Positions 42,900 to 56,636 are shown, counted from the first letter of the stretch. The stretch: 64,000 nucleotides of DNA from Aquarana catesbeiana (GCF_042186555.1 NC_133327.1:106667167-106731166), one strand, 5' to 3'. Made by a program: numbers and translations. The notes: generated from the letters alone by a model not told the origin.

Positions 42900-44957
42900 T
42901 AGATTCTGGTGCTAAACTGTATATTAAATTTATATATTGCCCTTAACACTAGAATTAAATGAGAATGGCAATAGCATAACTTCTCTGGTGGGCTCCAGGT
43001 ACCCCCGTCTGCTACCACCCACTTTACAATGAAATTGTGCAGCATGACCAGGTACAGTGCATGGCTGAATCCCCTTCTATCCCCAAGCCTCTGTTTGACA
43101 TGAGCCACACCTCCATCCCAATATTCTCTCTCTCTCTCTCTGTACCAGCACTCAATCCAAAACATCTTGGTGTTCCACACAGATATGCCAATATGACAAC
43201 GGACATGGTAGGCATCCATTTCATGGCTTCCAAAAGAGAACAAGTTAAATCAAATCGTTTTATCAAGGCAACATTTTGGGGAGTCACAGATTGCCTTTCT
43301 GAAGGCTTCTAGTACCCTGTATCCTGTATCCTGCACCTAGTATCCAAGTGTCCTGTTCCCTGCATTTAGGACCCTGTATCCTGCTCCACTCTTCTTGTTC
43401 TTAGTCCCAGTCCTAATCCTACCCTATTCATGTGAGCGCCCCCCCCCCACACTTTGTACATAACATGTATTAGTTGGGTTTTTGTTCTGGGTTTGCTGCA
43501 CTATCACATTTATTTATTACTTTTGCATCATTTATTGTTTGTTGATGTTGGAAGGGTGTTATTTAGGTTAATAAAACTTTGTTTAATCACACTTGGTTTG
43601 GTTCCCGATTCCTTGAGGTGTAGCCTACTGATCTGGTCATCTCTACTGGATACCTGCTTATGGTACCACTTACAGTTATATTATTTCTTCCATAACCACG
43701 ACTGCACTATTTTACTAAATACAGGGAAACAACATTTATTTGGGGTACAGGGTTTCGTTTTTTTGTTCAATTCAACCTTTCGTGAATATGGGGCTGCCAC
43801 TGCTGATCTCTACATCTGAACTATCATACTAAGCAAACTGATTTAATACATTCAATACATGTATTAAATTCATGTATGCAGGTCATGAATTTCCAACTTC
43901 TTTCAAACTTTCTAATCTTCATACTTGTTTAGGGCTAGTGACCGAGAAAGAAACCCAAGCAACTTGTATTGCTAGAAGGTCTGCAGTGAGAGGCCCCATA
44001 TTTCTCTCAGTACACTCCAGTGTTTTTACATAACAGTACACATTTTTAAACTGATGTTTTACATCTTTATTTATTTTTTGCAATAAAAAGTATATATGGG
44101 AAGCAACTATGACAGATGCTGCAGGACAATATATATAATTTTTTCTTAAATAGCACAGCAGTAGCCTTTCGCTTTGAAACAAATATTCAGCTGGCTGTGT
44201 AATTTAATTTGAGCTTTATCTTATCAGCTTTGTAAACAGCTGGATTTTTCAGCAAAGCAGTTAAGGTTAGCCTGGTGAAGAGATGTAGTTGAGGGCAGCT
44301 TTCTATGCCACCAAACAAAAGTTGAAGTTGTAGGGGACAATAAAAACTTTGAACAAAATGTATTGTGTACAGGTAATCACGCTACATGTTACAGTTTTTG
44401 TGTGTGTTTTTGGAGTTGTCTTTAAAAATAAAAAACAAAGACAAAATGGACCTTGATTTGAGATCCATTACATAAGTGCTTTGTTGGTAGCACTACTGCA
44501 TGATCTGGGATCACTGCTGAAAAGTCACTGCAAATCACAATTTTGGCAGTAAATGTAACCTTGCAGGCATCGAGTCCTGATAATAAAGTACGCTGCAGTT
44601 CTGCCACAGCTCTAGACTACTACAGGTTCATGAAAGTTTAGGAGAACATTTGTTTTTATTTAAGATCTTATGAAGGTCAGATTGGCTGTGTAGTAAAATG
44701 GCATATAGTAGCATTGAGGGCACTGTGACAGGCCTATGTACACCAATGATTGGCTTTCTTTGAACGTTTCGCTCATAAAAACCAACAAATTTGTACAAAT
44801 TGTACAAATACAGCAGCCCATGGCCACCGACTGGCAATTGAATTAAAGTTGATTGGTTGTTGAGGACCAGTAAAGGCTTATTTAGGACATAGTGGTAAAC
44901 ATGGCCCTTTGACTTTAATGCTGACCATTAATACTAACATTTTGAAGGCTTTCCATA

Positions 44958-44990
<33 letters not shown>

Positions 44991-46850
44991 AGAATAATCA
45001 TCTTATGGAATTGAATGCTCCTCAGTCATCTGCCCCATAGTGTGATTTCTTTTCCAGGTTCTAAACAACCAAATTATCAAAATTGCAGTGGTCATTTCCT
45101 GCAAACTAAGGGCCCATTCACACCACTTACTCAAGATAGTATTGTTTAAATCAACCCTAACACAGAGGCAAGGTAAACTGCCTTGTTTTTAAGTGCTCCA
45201 GTTCATACCAGCCTGCTACATTGGTCTGTGATGATCAAAAATGGAACATTTAAAATGCAGCCCAGCACCACATGTTCTAGAAAAGAAAAAGCAATGTACA
45301 TTTTTAAAAAAGCACAGAAAAAAAAGCACATGTGCTGTGGTGGGAACAGGCCCTGTTTACAGTTGACCTGCTGGACTTAACATGTGATGGAAACAAGCGC
45401 TGGTTTTCCATGACCATCTGCCTTGTATAATTTCCATCACCTCTCCCTCCCATATTGCAGACATTCACCAGCATTCTGTGCCATGGATGGTTCTGTGAGG
45501 GGGCATGCATTTTGTCATGAAGTCAATGCTTAGTTGTTCTTTTTTTTCCTGATGTGTCCCCCCAGAGCCCTGAACACAGGTCAAAAAAACACGGGCGCCA
45601 TTGTGCCTCAGAGAAGAGCGCCTGTGCTGAACAGGCATGATGGAAAGGGTGGAAATTGAAATGACAAAGACAAACCAGCACAGGTATTATTTCATAACAT
45701 ACAATAAAAAAATGACATCATTAACGGCTTCTCGCTAAAATCAATTGCATTCCTAAGTGTGTGTCTGACAGAGGGGAGAGCGGGTTCTAACGGCATTGAT
45801 TTGAAATCTATGAAGGTGGGGGGGTGGGGAGGGTCTGGAAATGTCCAAACGTATATGCCGGGAAAGCTGTTTCACAGCCATCAGCTCTGAGGCAGCCAAC
45901 TGTGCTGTGATGTGTCTGAGAGCCTTTGCCCTCAGCTGCCCCCTCCTTCACCGTGTCCCTGTCTCACCAGAAGACACTCACCAAGGCTCCTAATGAGCTT
46001 TATGCTAGACTGTGGCATGAAAGAATAGCAGAGCATGTCTGAAGCCCTCTGTATCGCTAGCAATCCCTCAGACATCAGACATTTCTCAGCCACACATCTT
46101 CCAGCTCCACGCATACAGCGGGTGCACATTGCTGATAACATACCACCTCTTTCTTCTTAAAAGGCTCATGGCAGCAAACATTAGCCAAACAATAGAGATT
46201 TTAAAATGGGAAAAAGTATAGACAGAAGGTATATGTAAATACACAAAACACACTCAGGCTATTGCGGTAGATGTACGAACACCCGTTACTGTACACTTTT
46301 TTTGATGTCTTATGTTATCCTTTAAATTCGAAAGGGCCATCAATAAAAAATGCAACTCCATTATTGGCAATGTGGTGCACTGCACAAAGTAGTCATATCT
46401 GGGCATGGTGCTGTGCTATAGCACAGGTTCCATATGACTAAGGCCTCATTATCATGGGGTATAGCGCACACCATTGTTTAGCCGAACCAGGACACACAGA
46501 TGTTCCATGCATCCATGTGCAGGTCACATTGATGTCAACTGGGACACAGTTGTTGCTCCCAATTTGATATACCCGTTTGGGTTCATATCTACGAAAGGAT
46601 AAAGTTGGAAGCAGTAGCTGTGTCAGTACAGCTGCTGCATCCAAATTGACATCAATAGGACTGCCACAGAACACCTGTACATTCCTGTGTGGGTAAACAT
46701 GGCCCCTTGTGAGCAAAGCCTTACTGTATATTTACACTACCATTTAGAATAAATGGCACAGCGAAAGAATGCACGTATAGCAGTAAGACACCATAAAATG
46801 CATGTATTATGGCTTGTTACTAAATGCAATAGTGTAAATAAAGTGAAAGC
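42900..46850. other. Long stretch without gene
   Basis: Holds a (CT)n run (about 43124-43142), a poly(A) run (44960-44988) and a C-run (43438-43450). A possible MITE end lies at 45105 ('ggcccattcacacc'), and single-copy-looking parts at 44200-44400 and 45700-46150. No frame is recognisable. Confidence 0.35.
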
Positions 46851-47690
46851 ATACCTCCCAACTGTCCCGGGATTTGATTTAAATCCCGAGGTCCCGCGAG
46901 TCCAGTCTAAATTCCAGAGCCCAGTGCCAAAACAAGTTTGTCACTCGGCTCTACTAATCCCTCTAACGCGTACATGCTACCGCGGGCACTGGCACCCCAT
47001 CCCGCATCCCTTGCCCCACATGCTCACCCCCTCTATTGTAGTCAGCATCTCTTCCTGACAGCTGCCTGTAAATCCACTTGCTGCAAAGCAGCCTCATACA
47101 CTCCAGAAACCACCTCCTCCCAAGCTCTGACAATGCCATGTACACAAGGCAGGAGGGGGAGCCAGGGGAAGATGGACAATGCTGTGCATAACCTGTACTG
47201 ATCTTAGGTTTGTGCAAGAGGGGAGAATACAGCAGCCAGGAAGGGGAATTACACAGCAGCCGGGAAGGGGGAGAACACAGCGGCTGGGAAAGGCAAGTAG
47301 GTCCCAAATAATGACGTTTCATGTGAAGAGTGATTTGAAGGGAGGATGTGTGCTGGAGAGAGCTTTGGGAGGGGAGAGAACTTATGCTAGAAGGGGGAGG
47401 GGGGACGGTTTAATGTCAAACCTCCCCCAACCCCGCCGCCTTTCTAGCACAAGTCCTCTCCCACAAAGCGTCCCCCCCCCCCAGCACATACCCTCCTTCC
47501 CCCAGAAAAAGATGCCAGATGCCATTATGGTGTCCTCAGACACCCACAAGAGATGCTGGGCATGTGCCCTGGGTGCCCACACTAGCACACCCCTGCCAGG
47601 CAGAGTGAGAACCAAGTGCCAGGACTCATCCCAGATTTGCGGGACAATTGGATTTTGTTCAAATTTCGGGAAGGTCCCGCCAAATCCAGG
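46851..47690. repeat. Dispersed repeat, 'cctcccaactgtcccggga' type
   Basis: Starts 'tacctcccaactgtcccggg' with a small hairpin 'gggatttgatttaaatccc' and ends 'cccagatttgcgggacaatt' and 'gggaaggtcccgccaaatcc'. The motif pairs (gtcccggga / gggac, gtcccg / gggacc) suggest inverted ends. I recall this type as common in ranoid frogs. Confidence 0.45.
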
Positions 47691-47694
47691 ATGG

Positions 47695-47731
<37 letters not shown>
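47695..47731. repeat. (GT)n microsatellite
   Basis: About 18 GT units directly after the dispersed repeat. Confidence 0.95.
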
Positions 47732-47732
<1 letters not shown>

Positions 47733-47734
47733 TG

Positions 47735-48515
47735 TGGGGGCGGGTATTGCTAGATGTGTGCAGAGGATTTGTGCTAGGGGAAGGATGATTTGTGCTGGGG
47801 GGATTTGAAGATGAGATTTGGGCTAGAAGTGGGAAGAGGATTTGTGCTATAAGGGGGGATGAGTTGAAGAAGATTTGTCCTGGGAGTGGGGATTTGGGGG
47901 GAGAGGATTTGTGCTACTAAGGATGTGTATGGAGGACACAAGTTCATCTCACTGGAAAGACTCTTTGAAGCATTTAGTTGTTAAGAGCTTGCCTTTTGTG
48001 CCATCAGGAGACGTTAGACTTCATCGAGCCTTAACACAGGTCACTTAGTGCATTCGGTCATGATTTTATTACCTTGGCTGCTTAATCCCTGAAAAGGGGA
48101 GGCTTTTTTTTCACACAAAACAAGTTGGCCATATTCAGAGCTCTTAACAATTAAATGATTCAAGTTCTTGTCTTGCAAACGCTCCCTTTATCGCTATCAA
48201 TGAGGTAGCAGCCAAGGACCAGATCTGGGATCACCTATACTATATTTCATTCATGAATCTGCTACAGTAAATCACTTCACTGTAGATCCATCGGAGCCTA
48301 TTTTCACTTCCAGTGCCATCACTCATACACATTAGGCATAAAAAAAAATAAAAAATTAAGGCAGCCACCTCATAAGGACTACTAATGTATTATACTCCTT
48401 TTTTTAGTCATGACTTAAAAGCTATGCCCACCTTTTGCATTAAAGTAATAAACACATCCATATAAGTTAAAAATGTAGTATTTATTTATTTTTTGCACAG
48501 GAGCCTGCAAAGCAT
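47735..48515. other. No gene recognised
   Basis: G-rich 'gatttgtgct' words repeat at 47768-47915. 47950-48310 looks single copy. Confidence 0.35.
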
Positions 48516-48519
48516 AGCA

Positions 48520-48850
48520 ATCCTGATCAGTAAATCGCAGGTGTAATGCTCTGGCTGTTGCAGACTCTTCCTCCATGCAGTGATAAAGATCTTCGGTTAT
48601 GGATCTGAAGGAAACATTGATGGACTACAAATGTGACAACATCACTGCACTTGTACTCCATTGAGGACTATTAATCCCTCTGCCATGGTGTCAGATGGGA
48701 CTTGTAGTTTTTTTCATTCACAGAATCATGTGAATAAACAATGTGGCTGTGCGGGCGGAGCTAAGCTGATTTTGAATTTGAGCTGGCACAGAGACGAACC
48801 CCTCGATTCTGTAAGAGCAGAGTGGTTTGAGGGTGGGGGCCTGCAGACGG
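48520..48850 (+). repeat. Dispersed repeat (copy 2)
   Basis: Relative of 28690-29080 ('gggacttgtagttttttt', 'attcacagaatcatgtgaat', 'ggctgtgcgggcggagc'). Confidence 0.6.
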
Positions 48851-48854
48851 TGAC

Positions 48855-49578
48855 CGCATTTAATGTCATATGCTAAATATGGACACAACTCAGAAAGGTG
48901 GTTTTACCTTAATTAAGAAAAAAAATATGTAAAGACCAACGCGGATATTTTTATTTTAGGTAATCAGTAATGATTCATCTCACTGATTCCAAAGACCACA
49001 AGACCACAATAAGGGTGTCAATTCTCACACTAGAGTTCCCCAACTATGTATTTATTCTACATAATGGAGATACCATACATGAAGTATAAGCTGAGCTGTC
49101 CATCAGTATCATGTAGTGTATAAGGCAGGCATAAACACAAAACTAAAGGTTGTGAGCAATTAGACCATAAGGTAAAGGAAACCTGCCTTGAGAGACATGT
49201 AGGACCACATTCCCATAGCAGTGCACAGAATAAAACAATGGTGGTTATTTATGGTGCACTTTGAAAACAATCATGCATGCACCCATGGCTCATGAAATTT
49301 ATTGTTGTTGTGTTTCTAAAGTTAACTGTACTAAAGGAGGTGTGAAAGCTGCCAATTGAAAATGAACTGCCACACTCAGCGCAAAATGTGGAGGCTGTCA
49401 GTTCAAACAAACTTCTGAAAATGCTAGTTACCTGGCTGTCATACTGATTCTCTAGCTTCAGCACAAAAGCTGTAACCTTGAACATGCTACAGTTCAAGTT
49501 CAGGAGTGGCTTCAATAACTGTATACCGTAGTGACTCAAAACAAGCTTAAGGCAAGAGGATCAGAAAGACCGACAATA
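48855..49578. other. No gene recognised
   Basis: Unassigned sequence; the minus frame 49249-49539 (96 codons) has no recognisable feature. Confidence 0.35.
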
Positions 49579-49579
49579 A

Positions 49580-49888
49580 AGGAGGCCATACACAGTTTGA
49601 ACTTTAGCCCCTGCCAGCGCTATCTGGCTTTGTCAAGTCACGTCAATTGTTGAGTCGACGTTTGTCGAGGAAGCCAGATAGAAATTGTCAGCCAAACCGT
49701 GATTTCAATCAGATGTAGTCATTGTTTGGGTATCAGATACTGAAGCCAGCTGTCAGAATGTAATACCAGGCAGAGGAAATTCATCCATCTGCGCTGTTTT
49801 GGTGTGGAAAGAGGAATCTGTTTGATTTGCTTTATTCAGCTCACAGTCTGGACAAAAGAAATCTCTAAGTGTATGGCCAGCATTGGTA
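49580..49888. mobile_element. MITE, 'ggccatacac' ends
   Basis: The ends 'aaaggaggccatacacag' and, inverted, 'aatgctggccatacactt' frame about 310 bp. An inner pair 'gccagatag' / 'ctatctggc' is present. Confidence 0.65.
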
Positions 49889-49889
49889 T

Positions 49890-51925
49890 TTTCTGTAGGT
49901 GGTCATTTTGAGGGGCGAACCCTCTTCATCAGAGACAACCTGGTGACTCTGATGAAGAGGGCATGTCCCTGGAAATGCCTAAGCTGCACTAAGCACTGAA
50001 AAGTCTTCCCATGTCATCATCCTATCAGCGTGGATCTGAAAGCAGTCCCATAAGTATTTATGACACACTAGTCATTGTCATGCGTTTGTGAGTATATAGG
50101 AGTTGTTTTATTTAGCTAATGAAATTATATAGTGGTAATGTGCCAGATAGGTGCGCCATCTCTTTGTTATTTTATAGTGCTACTTGAAAGAATGACCATA
50201 GTCCTGAAGGGGCAGCAAGACATCAGGCTTGGAAGCACAACACTCAAGCACAGGAGGTTGTGTTTAAATGTATTTGATCAACATTGTTGACCTTCTTTTG
50301 AAAATGCTAGTTTCCCAGCTAGCTCTTGCTTTTATACTTTGAGTCATTAATCTGAAGAATAAAGATCAGGTGTTTTGACTTAATTTGCTTTATGCTTGTT
50401 CCAGGTTAGTGATTCAGAAAGCATTGATGCTAGTGGAAAGCCAGACAAAATCGCTTCTTCAGAAGGTAATGGAAAACCCTATAGTTTTCTAATGACAAGT
50501 CTCCTTTAACAAATTTGTGGTAGTTTGCTGTACATCATTAACAGTTCACCAATTTTAACGTGTTGCCTGGAGTTGCCTTTAAAACTCCTAATGTTGATTT
50601 GTCTCATTATTGACAGCTGTCATGGGTGAAGTTCTACTTATATTTTGTTCAGGATCTTTTACAGCTTAATGAATTCCAGGCAAGCTGAAGTCTGTACTGT
50701 ACCCACACAATTTCTTTAGCAAAGTCTGTTATGCTCTGGCTCAAGCTATTTTTTGCTCCTCTTACATTTGTATGCAGATGGGGTTCGGTGCCTCTGTATG
50801 ATTTAAACCCCAGCCCAGTCACTAATGCTCATGTTTCATTCCATAAATCACCTCTAAATTAAAATATCTTTTAGGCAGCTTTCCAGCCGGTCAATGTTCC
50901 CTAAAATGCGGCAGCCAATTTTCCCAATTAGCTAGCGGAGATGTTTGGAAACGGTCACCCCCCCACCCAGCCAGGCATTTAAACGTTACTGTGTTCTTAA
51001 GGGAAGAACTATGCAGAATGATTTAGGTGACGGCTAGCCAAACCGGACCTCGAATGGAAGGATGTTTCATAATTTATGACCAAACATCAGAGATATATGC
51101 ACAGTAGATTTCAATTTTGAAGCAGAGCTGAGCCTCTGGTTTACAAGGGGAATGCTTGCCTAGAGAATTTATTGACCTTCCATACTTGGCTGACCCAGAA
51201 CTCATTTTCTGAATCCACAAGTCTTCCAAAATGACTTCCAATCTATTTTGTGACTCTCAGCGGGTGAGACTGTTATTGTAGCTGGCTCTAAGATCTATCA
51301 TTCTGCATGCCCTTTCCAGTCCCAGCAGTCCGCCTGTATTACGTGCTGGCAAAGGGGCACACTGCTGTATTATAAATGGTTAATTTTTACCTTCTTGTAA
51401 TCTGTGAAACTACCTAAGAGTAGATGCATTAACAGCTCAGATGGGATTTGGGGGCTTTTCGCAGAGACTGTAAGAAAAAGTTAATCACAAAAAAAGGAAC
51501 ATTAAGGTCCTTGTGCTAAAATAACTTAAATGGTCCGAGTAGCCAGCTAGAAAAATAAATCTAAAGCAATCTATGTGACAGCAGAGACAGCCAATGGGCT
51601 AATGGTTAAAGTGCCCATGACTAAGTTACAAACAAAGAACAGAAACTTTAAAAATATAAGTCACATACGTCTTTGTTAAGCAGATCATTACAAGTGATAT
51701 GTTCAGTGTAAGCTTTTCAATCCACTTATGGCTAAATGAACTAAGCTTGTGCACAAGTATAAGCAACTAAAGGAAAAGTGACAGTATTTGTTTTACATTC
51801 TTAACGTGGAACTCTAGCTTTCTTAATCCCCCCTTATTTCCTAAAGACTCCCCCATCCCCCAAGTCTGATAAAAAAAAAGTCTCCAGGTCAGTTCAGTAA
51901 TGTTACAGGTCCTTCTTGACTTCCT
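49890..51925. other. Low-repeat interval
   Basis: The longest part of the window without transposon ends, simple repeats or long A runs, especially 50480-51650. No coding frame above 65 codons. It may hold conserved non-coding sequence; this cannot be judged from one genome. Confidence 0.35.
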
Positions 51926-51934
51926 TAATCTAAG

Positions 51935-52232
51935 GTCTCCAAACTTTCTAAGCAAAGGGCCAGTTTACTGTCCTTCAAGGCTTTAGGGGGGCTGGACTAT
52001 GGCCAGTGGGAATGGAAAATGCCCCTGCATCAGTGCCCCTTCATTGGTTTTAATGGTGGGAAATAGTGTCCCATTGTCGATATCAATGAAAAGAATAGTG
52101 TCCCATTTTTGGTGTTAGTAAGGGGAATGGTGCTCCATCATTGGTGTCAGCTGGTGGAATAGTGCCCCAAGGGCCAGATAAAGAAAAGCAAAGGGCCATA
52201 TTCGGCCCCTGGGCCACAGTTTGGAGACCACC
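51935..52232. mobile_element. MITE, 'ggtctccaaact' ends
   Basis: 'ggtctccaaact' at the left (from 51934) and 'agtttggagacc' at the right are exact inverses. Inside, 'aatagtgtcccat' and 'aatggtgctccat' repeat irregularly. It is flanked by 'aatctaag' (51927-51934) and 'gatctaag' (52233-52240). Confidence 0.8.
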
Positions 52233-52240
52233 GATCTAAG

Positions 52241-52397
52241 ACATGGGTGCTCAACCTGGGGCTCTCCAGCTGTTGCGGAACTTCAATTTCCATCATGCCT
52301 CTCACTTTGGGAGTCTTGCTTGTAACTATCAGTCTTGCAATGCCTCATGGGACTTGTAGTTACGCAACAGCTGCAGGGCCAGCAGCTGAGCACCCAT
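52241..52397. mobile_element. Second MITE at the same target
   Basis: 'catgggtgctcaacctgg' and, inverted, 'catgggtgctcagctgct' form the ends; 'cagctgttgcgg' and 'cgcaacagctg' pair inside. It is flanked by 'gatctaag' and 'ggtctaag' (52398-52405). Confidence 0.8.
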
Positions 52398-52534
52398 GGT
52401 CTAAGGGCACCTAGTGCTACACACATGGGCACTAAGGCTTGCTTCAAAAAGAAAGCAACATCTACAATGGTAGCACTTGTTGCTAGTTTTAGATTTTCTG
52501 GTATGCTCAGTTTAAAGTGGCTGTTAACCCATTA

Positions 52535-52868
52535 TACTATGATCACACCATCACTTCTGTTATATAATGCTATGTGTCCCTGTGCTATAAAAAAAACCCC
52601 AAAAAAACAAATTTTACCATATATGAGAGTGGATCCCGACACTCACTTAACTCCTTGGCTCGCTCCTCTTCCCATCTGACAGCTATAGTGGGCGGGGCCA
52701 AGCACTGCCACTGACGTCAGTCCAAGAGGAGAGGAGAGAGATCCAGGAGTCACGTGAGCGCCAGTAGACGTTCTGATATACGGTATAATAAGCTTTTTTT
52801 TTATATAACACAGGCACAGGGACACATAGCATTATATAACAGAGGGGATGGTATGATCGTAGTATAGA
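52535..52868. repeat. Large inverted repeat
   Basis: The arms 52535-52590 and 52800-52868 pair: 'tgctatgtgtccctgtgc' with 'gcacagggacacatagca', and 'tactatgatc' with 'gatcgtagta'. The loop of about 200 bp contains GC-rich sequence with 'gacgtcagtcc'. Confidence 0.8.
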
Positions 52869-52869
52869 T

Positions 52870-53560
52870 ATGATTGCACCAGGAGGGGAGGATCATGGAG
52901 GTGACGGAGCTGACAGGCAGGGAGGGGAGGGGGGAGGAGGGCACAGGAGAGCAGGGCTGCGGCTGAAGGAGACACGGAAACTGACCACGATGTCAGGGCT
53001 CAGCAGCCATGATAAACCATGGTCAGTTTACAGGGGGGAAGTGTATAGCCAGGCAGGATCAACCAGGTATTTCAGATGTTACAGAGGGCCAAATTACAAG
53101 CACTGTGCTGTATAACATGCTTTAAGGGAACAGGATACTTTTTTTTGTTATGATAACAAAAGCTTTAAGTTTAAATTCACATATGTAGTATTGTGACTGT
53201 ATGAGTAGACAAAGCGTTAATTTGCTTTACTGGTCACTTGTTTCCAAAAGTAATTTCAAGCAACAAGTAACATTAATCAGTGACCAGCTTATCCTGCCCT
53301 GTAAGTGCTATACCGAGGAAGTCCACTCAATTAACCTTTATTATATAGTCACTCATTGTGACAATAAAATATAGAAGTGAGCTGATATCACAGAGATTTT
53401 ATATTTCAGTAGTGGGCAAATGTTAAAATTTTAAATTTAAATAGGCAGCTAGGCCTGTGCATTTGAGAAACTGACACCTAGCTGCCAATGAGCATATACC
53501 CTGTAGGCTTGTGGCCATAGGAGGTAAATTAACTATTCCCTCACAAGCGCACAAAAGAAT
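52870..53560. other. No gene recognised
   Basis: G-rich purine sequence at 52880-52960, then ordinary A/T-rich sequence. Confidence 0.35.
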
Positions 53561-53562
53561 CC

Positions 53563-53930
53563 TCATTCACACCTAGCAAAGCAAGAACACGTTTTGCACA
53601 CATTTTTGCGTGTTTATTGTGGGACACGCATAGGGCAGCCTATTGTTTTCAATGGGCTGCCTAATGTGCAACAAATGTGGCAAAGTAGCTCATGGAGCAT
53701 TTTGCTGCATTCCGGTTTGCGCATTTTTTTTAGCATGCGTTTTTGAGTGTGGAAGAACACACATGTAAGCTCTAATGAGCAGGACCCTCTGATCCCACTT
53801 GTACAGAATTGTATCGTAACCGTACTGTCTGCCCTCATGTTGTAAAGCGCTATATAAATCCTGTATAATTAGGAAAATCTGCTTCCGGTATTTGGGGTGC
53901 TACTCCTGGAATGTGCAAATGTGAATGCAG
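53563..53930. mobile_element. MITE-like repeat with SINE tail inside
   Basis: It runs from 'attcacacctagcaaag' to 'gcaaatgtgaatgcagcc', weak inverses. 53763-53870 reads 'taagctctaatgagcagga', 'ctgtctgccctcatgttgta' and 'aagcgctatataaatcc', the tail type of ranoid SINEs. Confidence 0.5.
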
Positions 53931-53934
53931 CCTT

Positions 53935-56630
53935 AGACCAGGAGACTCAAAAAACCCCACATACAACAGGGAGGAAAACATTTGTACACACCAGGCTCCC
54001 ACTCCCTATTGTCTACATAACATTTGTCATTTTCTCAGATCAGAAGGATTATGTTAATTACAGAGAGATGAAAAGGATTCCTTCCGATATCTGATAATAT
54101 GCATTTTAAGCTACTATTCCTGGTTGTACAGAATGCACTAGAGACAGACAAAACTTATATATAAATCCTGTCCACGGCAGTCATGCAGTATTTGGATTTA
54201 CCATGATGACTGGGTGTCGACGTCGGAAACCCTACCTCTGGTCTATATAACTGGCTGGTCTATATAACCTATGGCCAATTAATCTTCCTCAAGGCAGGTG
54301 AGGTGACCATCCCAGAGGTGACTGGCTGGGTTAGAGTCCATCTCACATCCATATTACAATAAACAGCGGCAAGAAAAACAAAAATGGTGTAATTTGCTTA
54401 GGAGCTTGTTTATTACTGTTTTTTCTCCACTAATTTTATAATTAATAGCCAAATTTCTGTATGTCCTTGTATTTTTGTAATTTTTACCTTTTGAACATAA
54501 TTCTATGCACTGGCCGCCTAGGGAAATTTCTCAACTAAAAGTTCCTTCTTTGTTCTAAGCTAAGTATGAATATTCCTAGAGAAATTTGTGTATTATGTTA
54601 CCAGTGTCTGTACGCTTGGTACAAGTTCATTGTTGATCTGTACAAAATTGCATTGTGTGGCTGAGGCTTGCATGTAGATCAGTGTCTGTGTGTGTAAACT
54701 AGCAGATCTGCCAGACAGGTGTGTGTATGTGGTTGCCTAGCAGTCCAGTCTGTCCAGCTGAAAAACTGCAGGTGGTGGCAAATTGCATGGCCCAAACTAT
54801 ATGGATCATCCATTTTCTTTTTTTTTTTTGCATGCTAGTCGCATATGGAAAATGGAGGTTACTAAAGTTACGACAATTCATGTACGACAGAATAAAAAAA
54901 AAAAAAAAAAAAAAAAACCTGTACTGATTAAATGAAAATTGTGCGATCTGGTATCATACGAGAACATTTTTTTGGGTTTGCCCAATCGGATAAACTGTCG
55001 TGATTGGCTCTTGAAAGCTCTGTACCAATGATCCAATTACCATATGATCGGTTTGAAAACTGTATTTTTCATCCGATTTTCGGATCATGTGTACGGGCCA
55101 GAAGGCTGGCCATATATGGTTCGAATCTCAGCTGGCTCAGCAGGAACTGGTCGATATTTGAACCATGTATGGGCAGGCTGAATGTACCAAGTTGATCGCC
55201 GCTAGCAATAATCATTGTCTTGTCCCCAATACAATGTCTCGGCAGGAGGGATTCCCCTGTCAGCACTGTCTGCTTTGATGAGGAAATTTGATGTGCAAAT
55301 TTCTTTCCTGCAAAGAAAAAGGAAGGAAATTTGCACCCTCTATGGCCTGCCTAAGTTGCATGTCTGGTGTACATGTGGCAGTAGGAAAAGTAATAACAAA
55401 AGGATTTTAGCTTGCAGGGTAGCTTGAGGAATCTCAGAAGTGTGTGTCAATCTGCTCTAAAGACTTGAGTGCTCCAGACTGTATGATCTGTATCCTGTGT
55501 GTGTTCAGGCAACTCTGTTTGCCCCTCTAGTGGTGCCATACATTGCTGCAGTAACTGTATCCCTACGGGTTTAACCTTTCCAAAGTACGCTCCTCATTCC
55601 TCCTCCACCAAACAAGGTCTTGGCTCTGATTATCGGGTCGCTGTTGTTGTGTTTCCTTGGCATCTGGTGGCAGTGGTGAGAGATTGGTTGTTTTACAGTT
55701 GTTACCGGTGTCCAGATTGGGAAATTTTGGGTTCAACCGACAATCTGCCAGCATGAGGGTCGATTTATGAGATGCGTGCAGCGAAATGCAATACCTCGCG
55801 TATCAATCGGCCTTCCCTCATCCCTGTACCCTCAGTACACACTTGGAAGATATTTTATATGGCTACTAAATTAAACTGCAGCATCCTGCCAAAATTTGGT
55901 TCTGTGTAACCTGTCTCTCATGTACCAAAGGGATGGGAAAGGCTGTATTGGGCTCTAACAGAAGACAGTATAGGAATCAGTGAATGCATTGGTCTTCATT
56001 TTCATGGGTTTAGATTTCAGAATATGAAGAATACATGTGGTAACAACAGGTATACACCTGCCAGATGGCAGGGTTAAAAATAGCAGCCACTTGAATGGAT
56101 AGCTTGCATGCAAAAGTCATGTGTTTAATTACAGTGCACTTATTCATTTCAGACACTCACTGCAAAAAGGAAACTGGAATGTGGTTGCTTTGGCTTCACT
56201 TCATATCTTGGGCAGAGGTAGTGCCCAAGTACACTAGATGGCAGACAAGTATTGAGCAGAGGTCTACCATCAACATATTAGAAAGCCAGTATAATGCAGC
56301 TGGGGTTTCTCTGGCAATAAACTGCTGGTTCCCAGGCAATTTTACCAAGTCATCAGCACAGTATATCCAACAGAAGACTGCACCAATGGATTCAGGTACA
56401 ATAATATACAATTGTTAGAATGAGATTTGCTAGGATGTTCTCATTATATACAAGTTCTACACAACTGGGTGCTGTCTTGGGGAATCTCTTAACAGAATTC
56501 ATACATTAAAGGCTGCTCATATGACCCGTGTGCTCTTCCTCCTTGCTGTATGTATAGCCAGGTAAAAGTGCATTGAGGTCACATGATGCAAGGACACAGT
56601 GTAAACATAAAACCGCTAATGTGGAAATAC
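53935..56630. other. No gene recognised
   Basis: Holds poly(A) at 54895-54917 and MITE-like words ('catgtgtacgggccag', 55086; 'ctggccatatatgg', 55106). A 107-codon plus frame (56095-56418) shows no known domain. Confidence 0.35.
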
Positions 56631-56636
56631 ACTTAC

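Noticed and set aside
43540..43600. Poly(A) signal 'aataaaac' of a gene end
   Set aside because: No coding frame or other gene signal precedes it; such words are frequent in A/T-rich DNA.
56095..56418. 107-codon plus-strand frame
   Set aside because: No family resemblance and no splice or start context.
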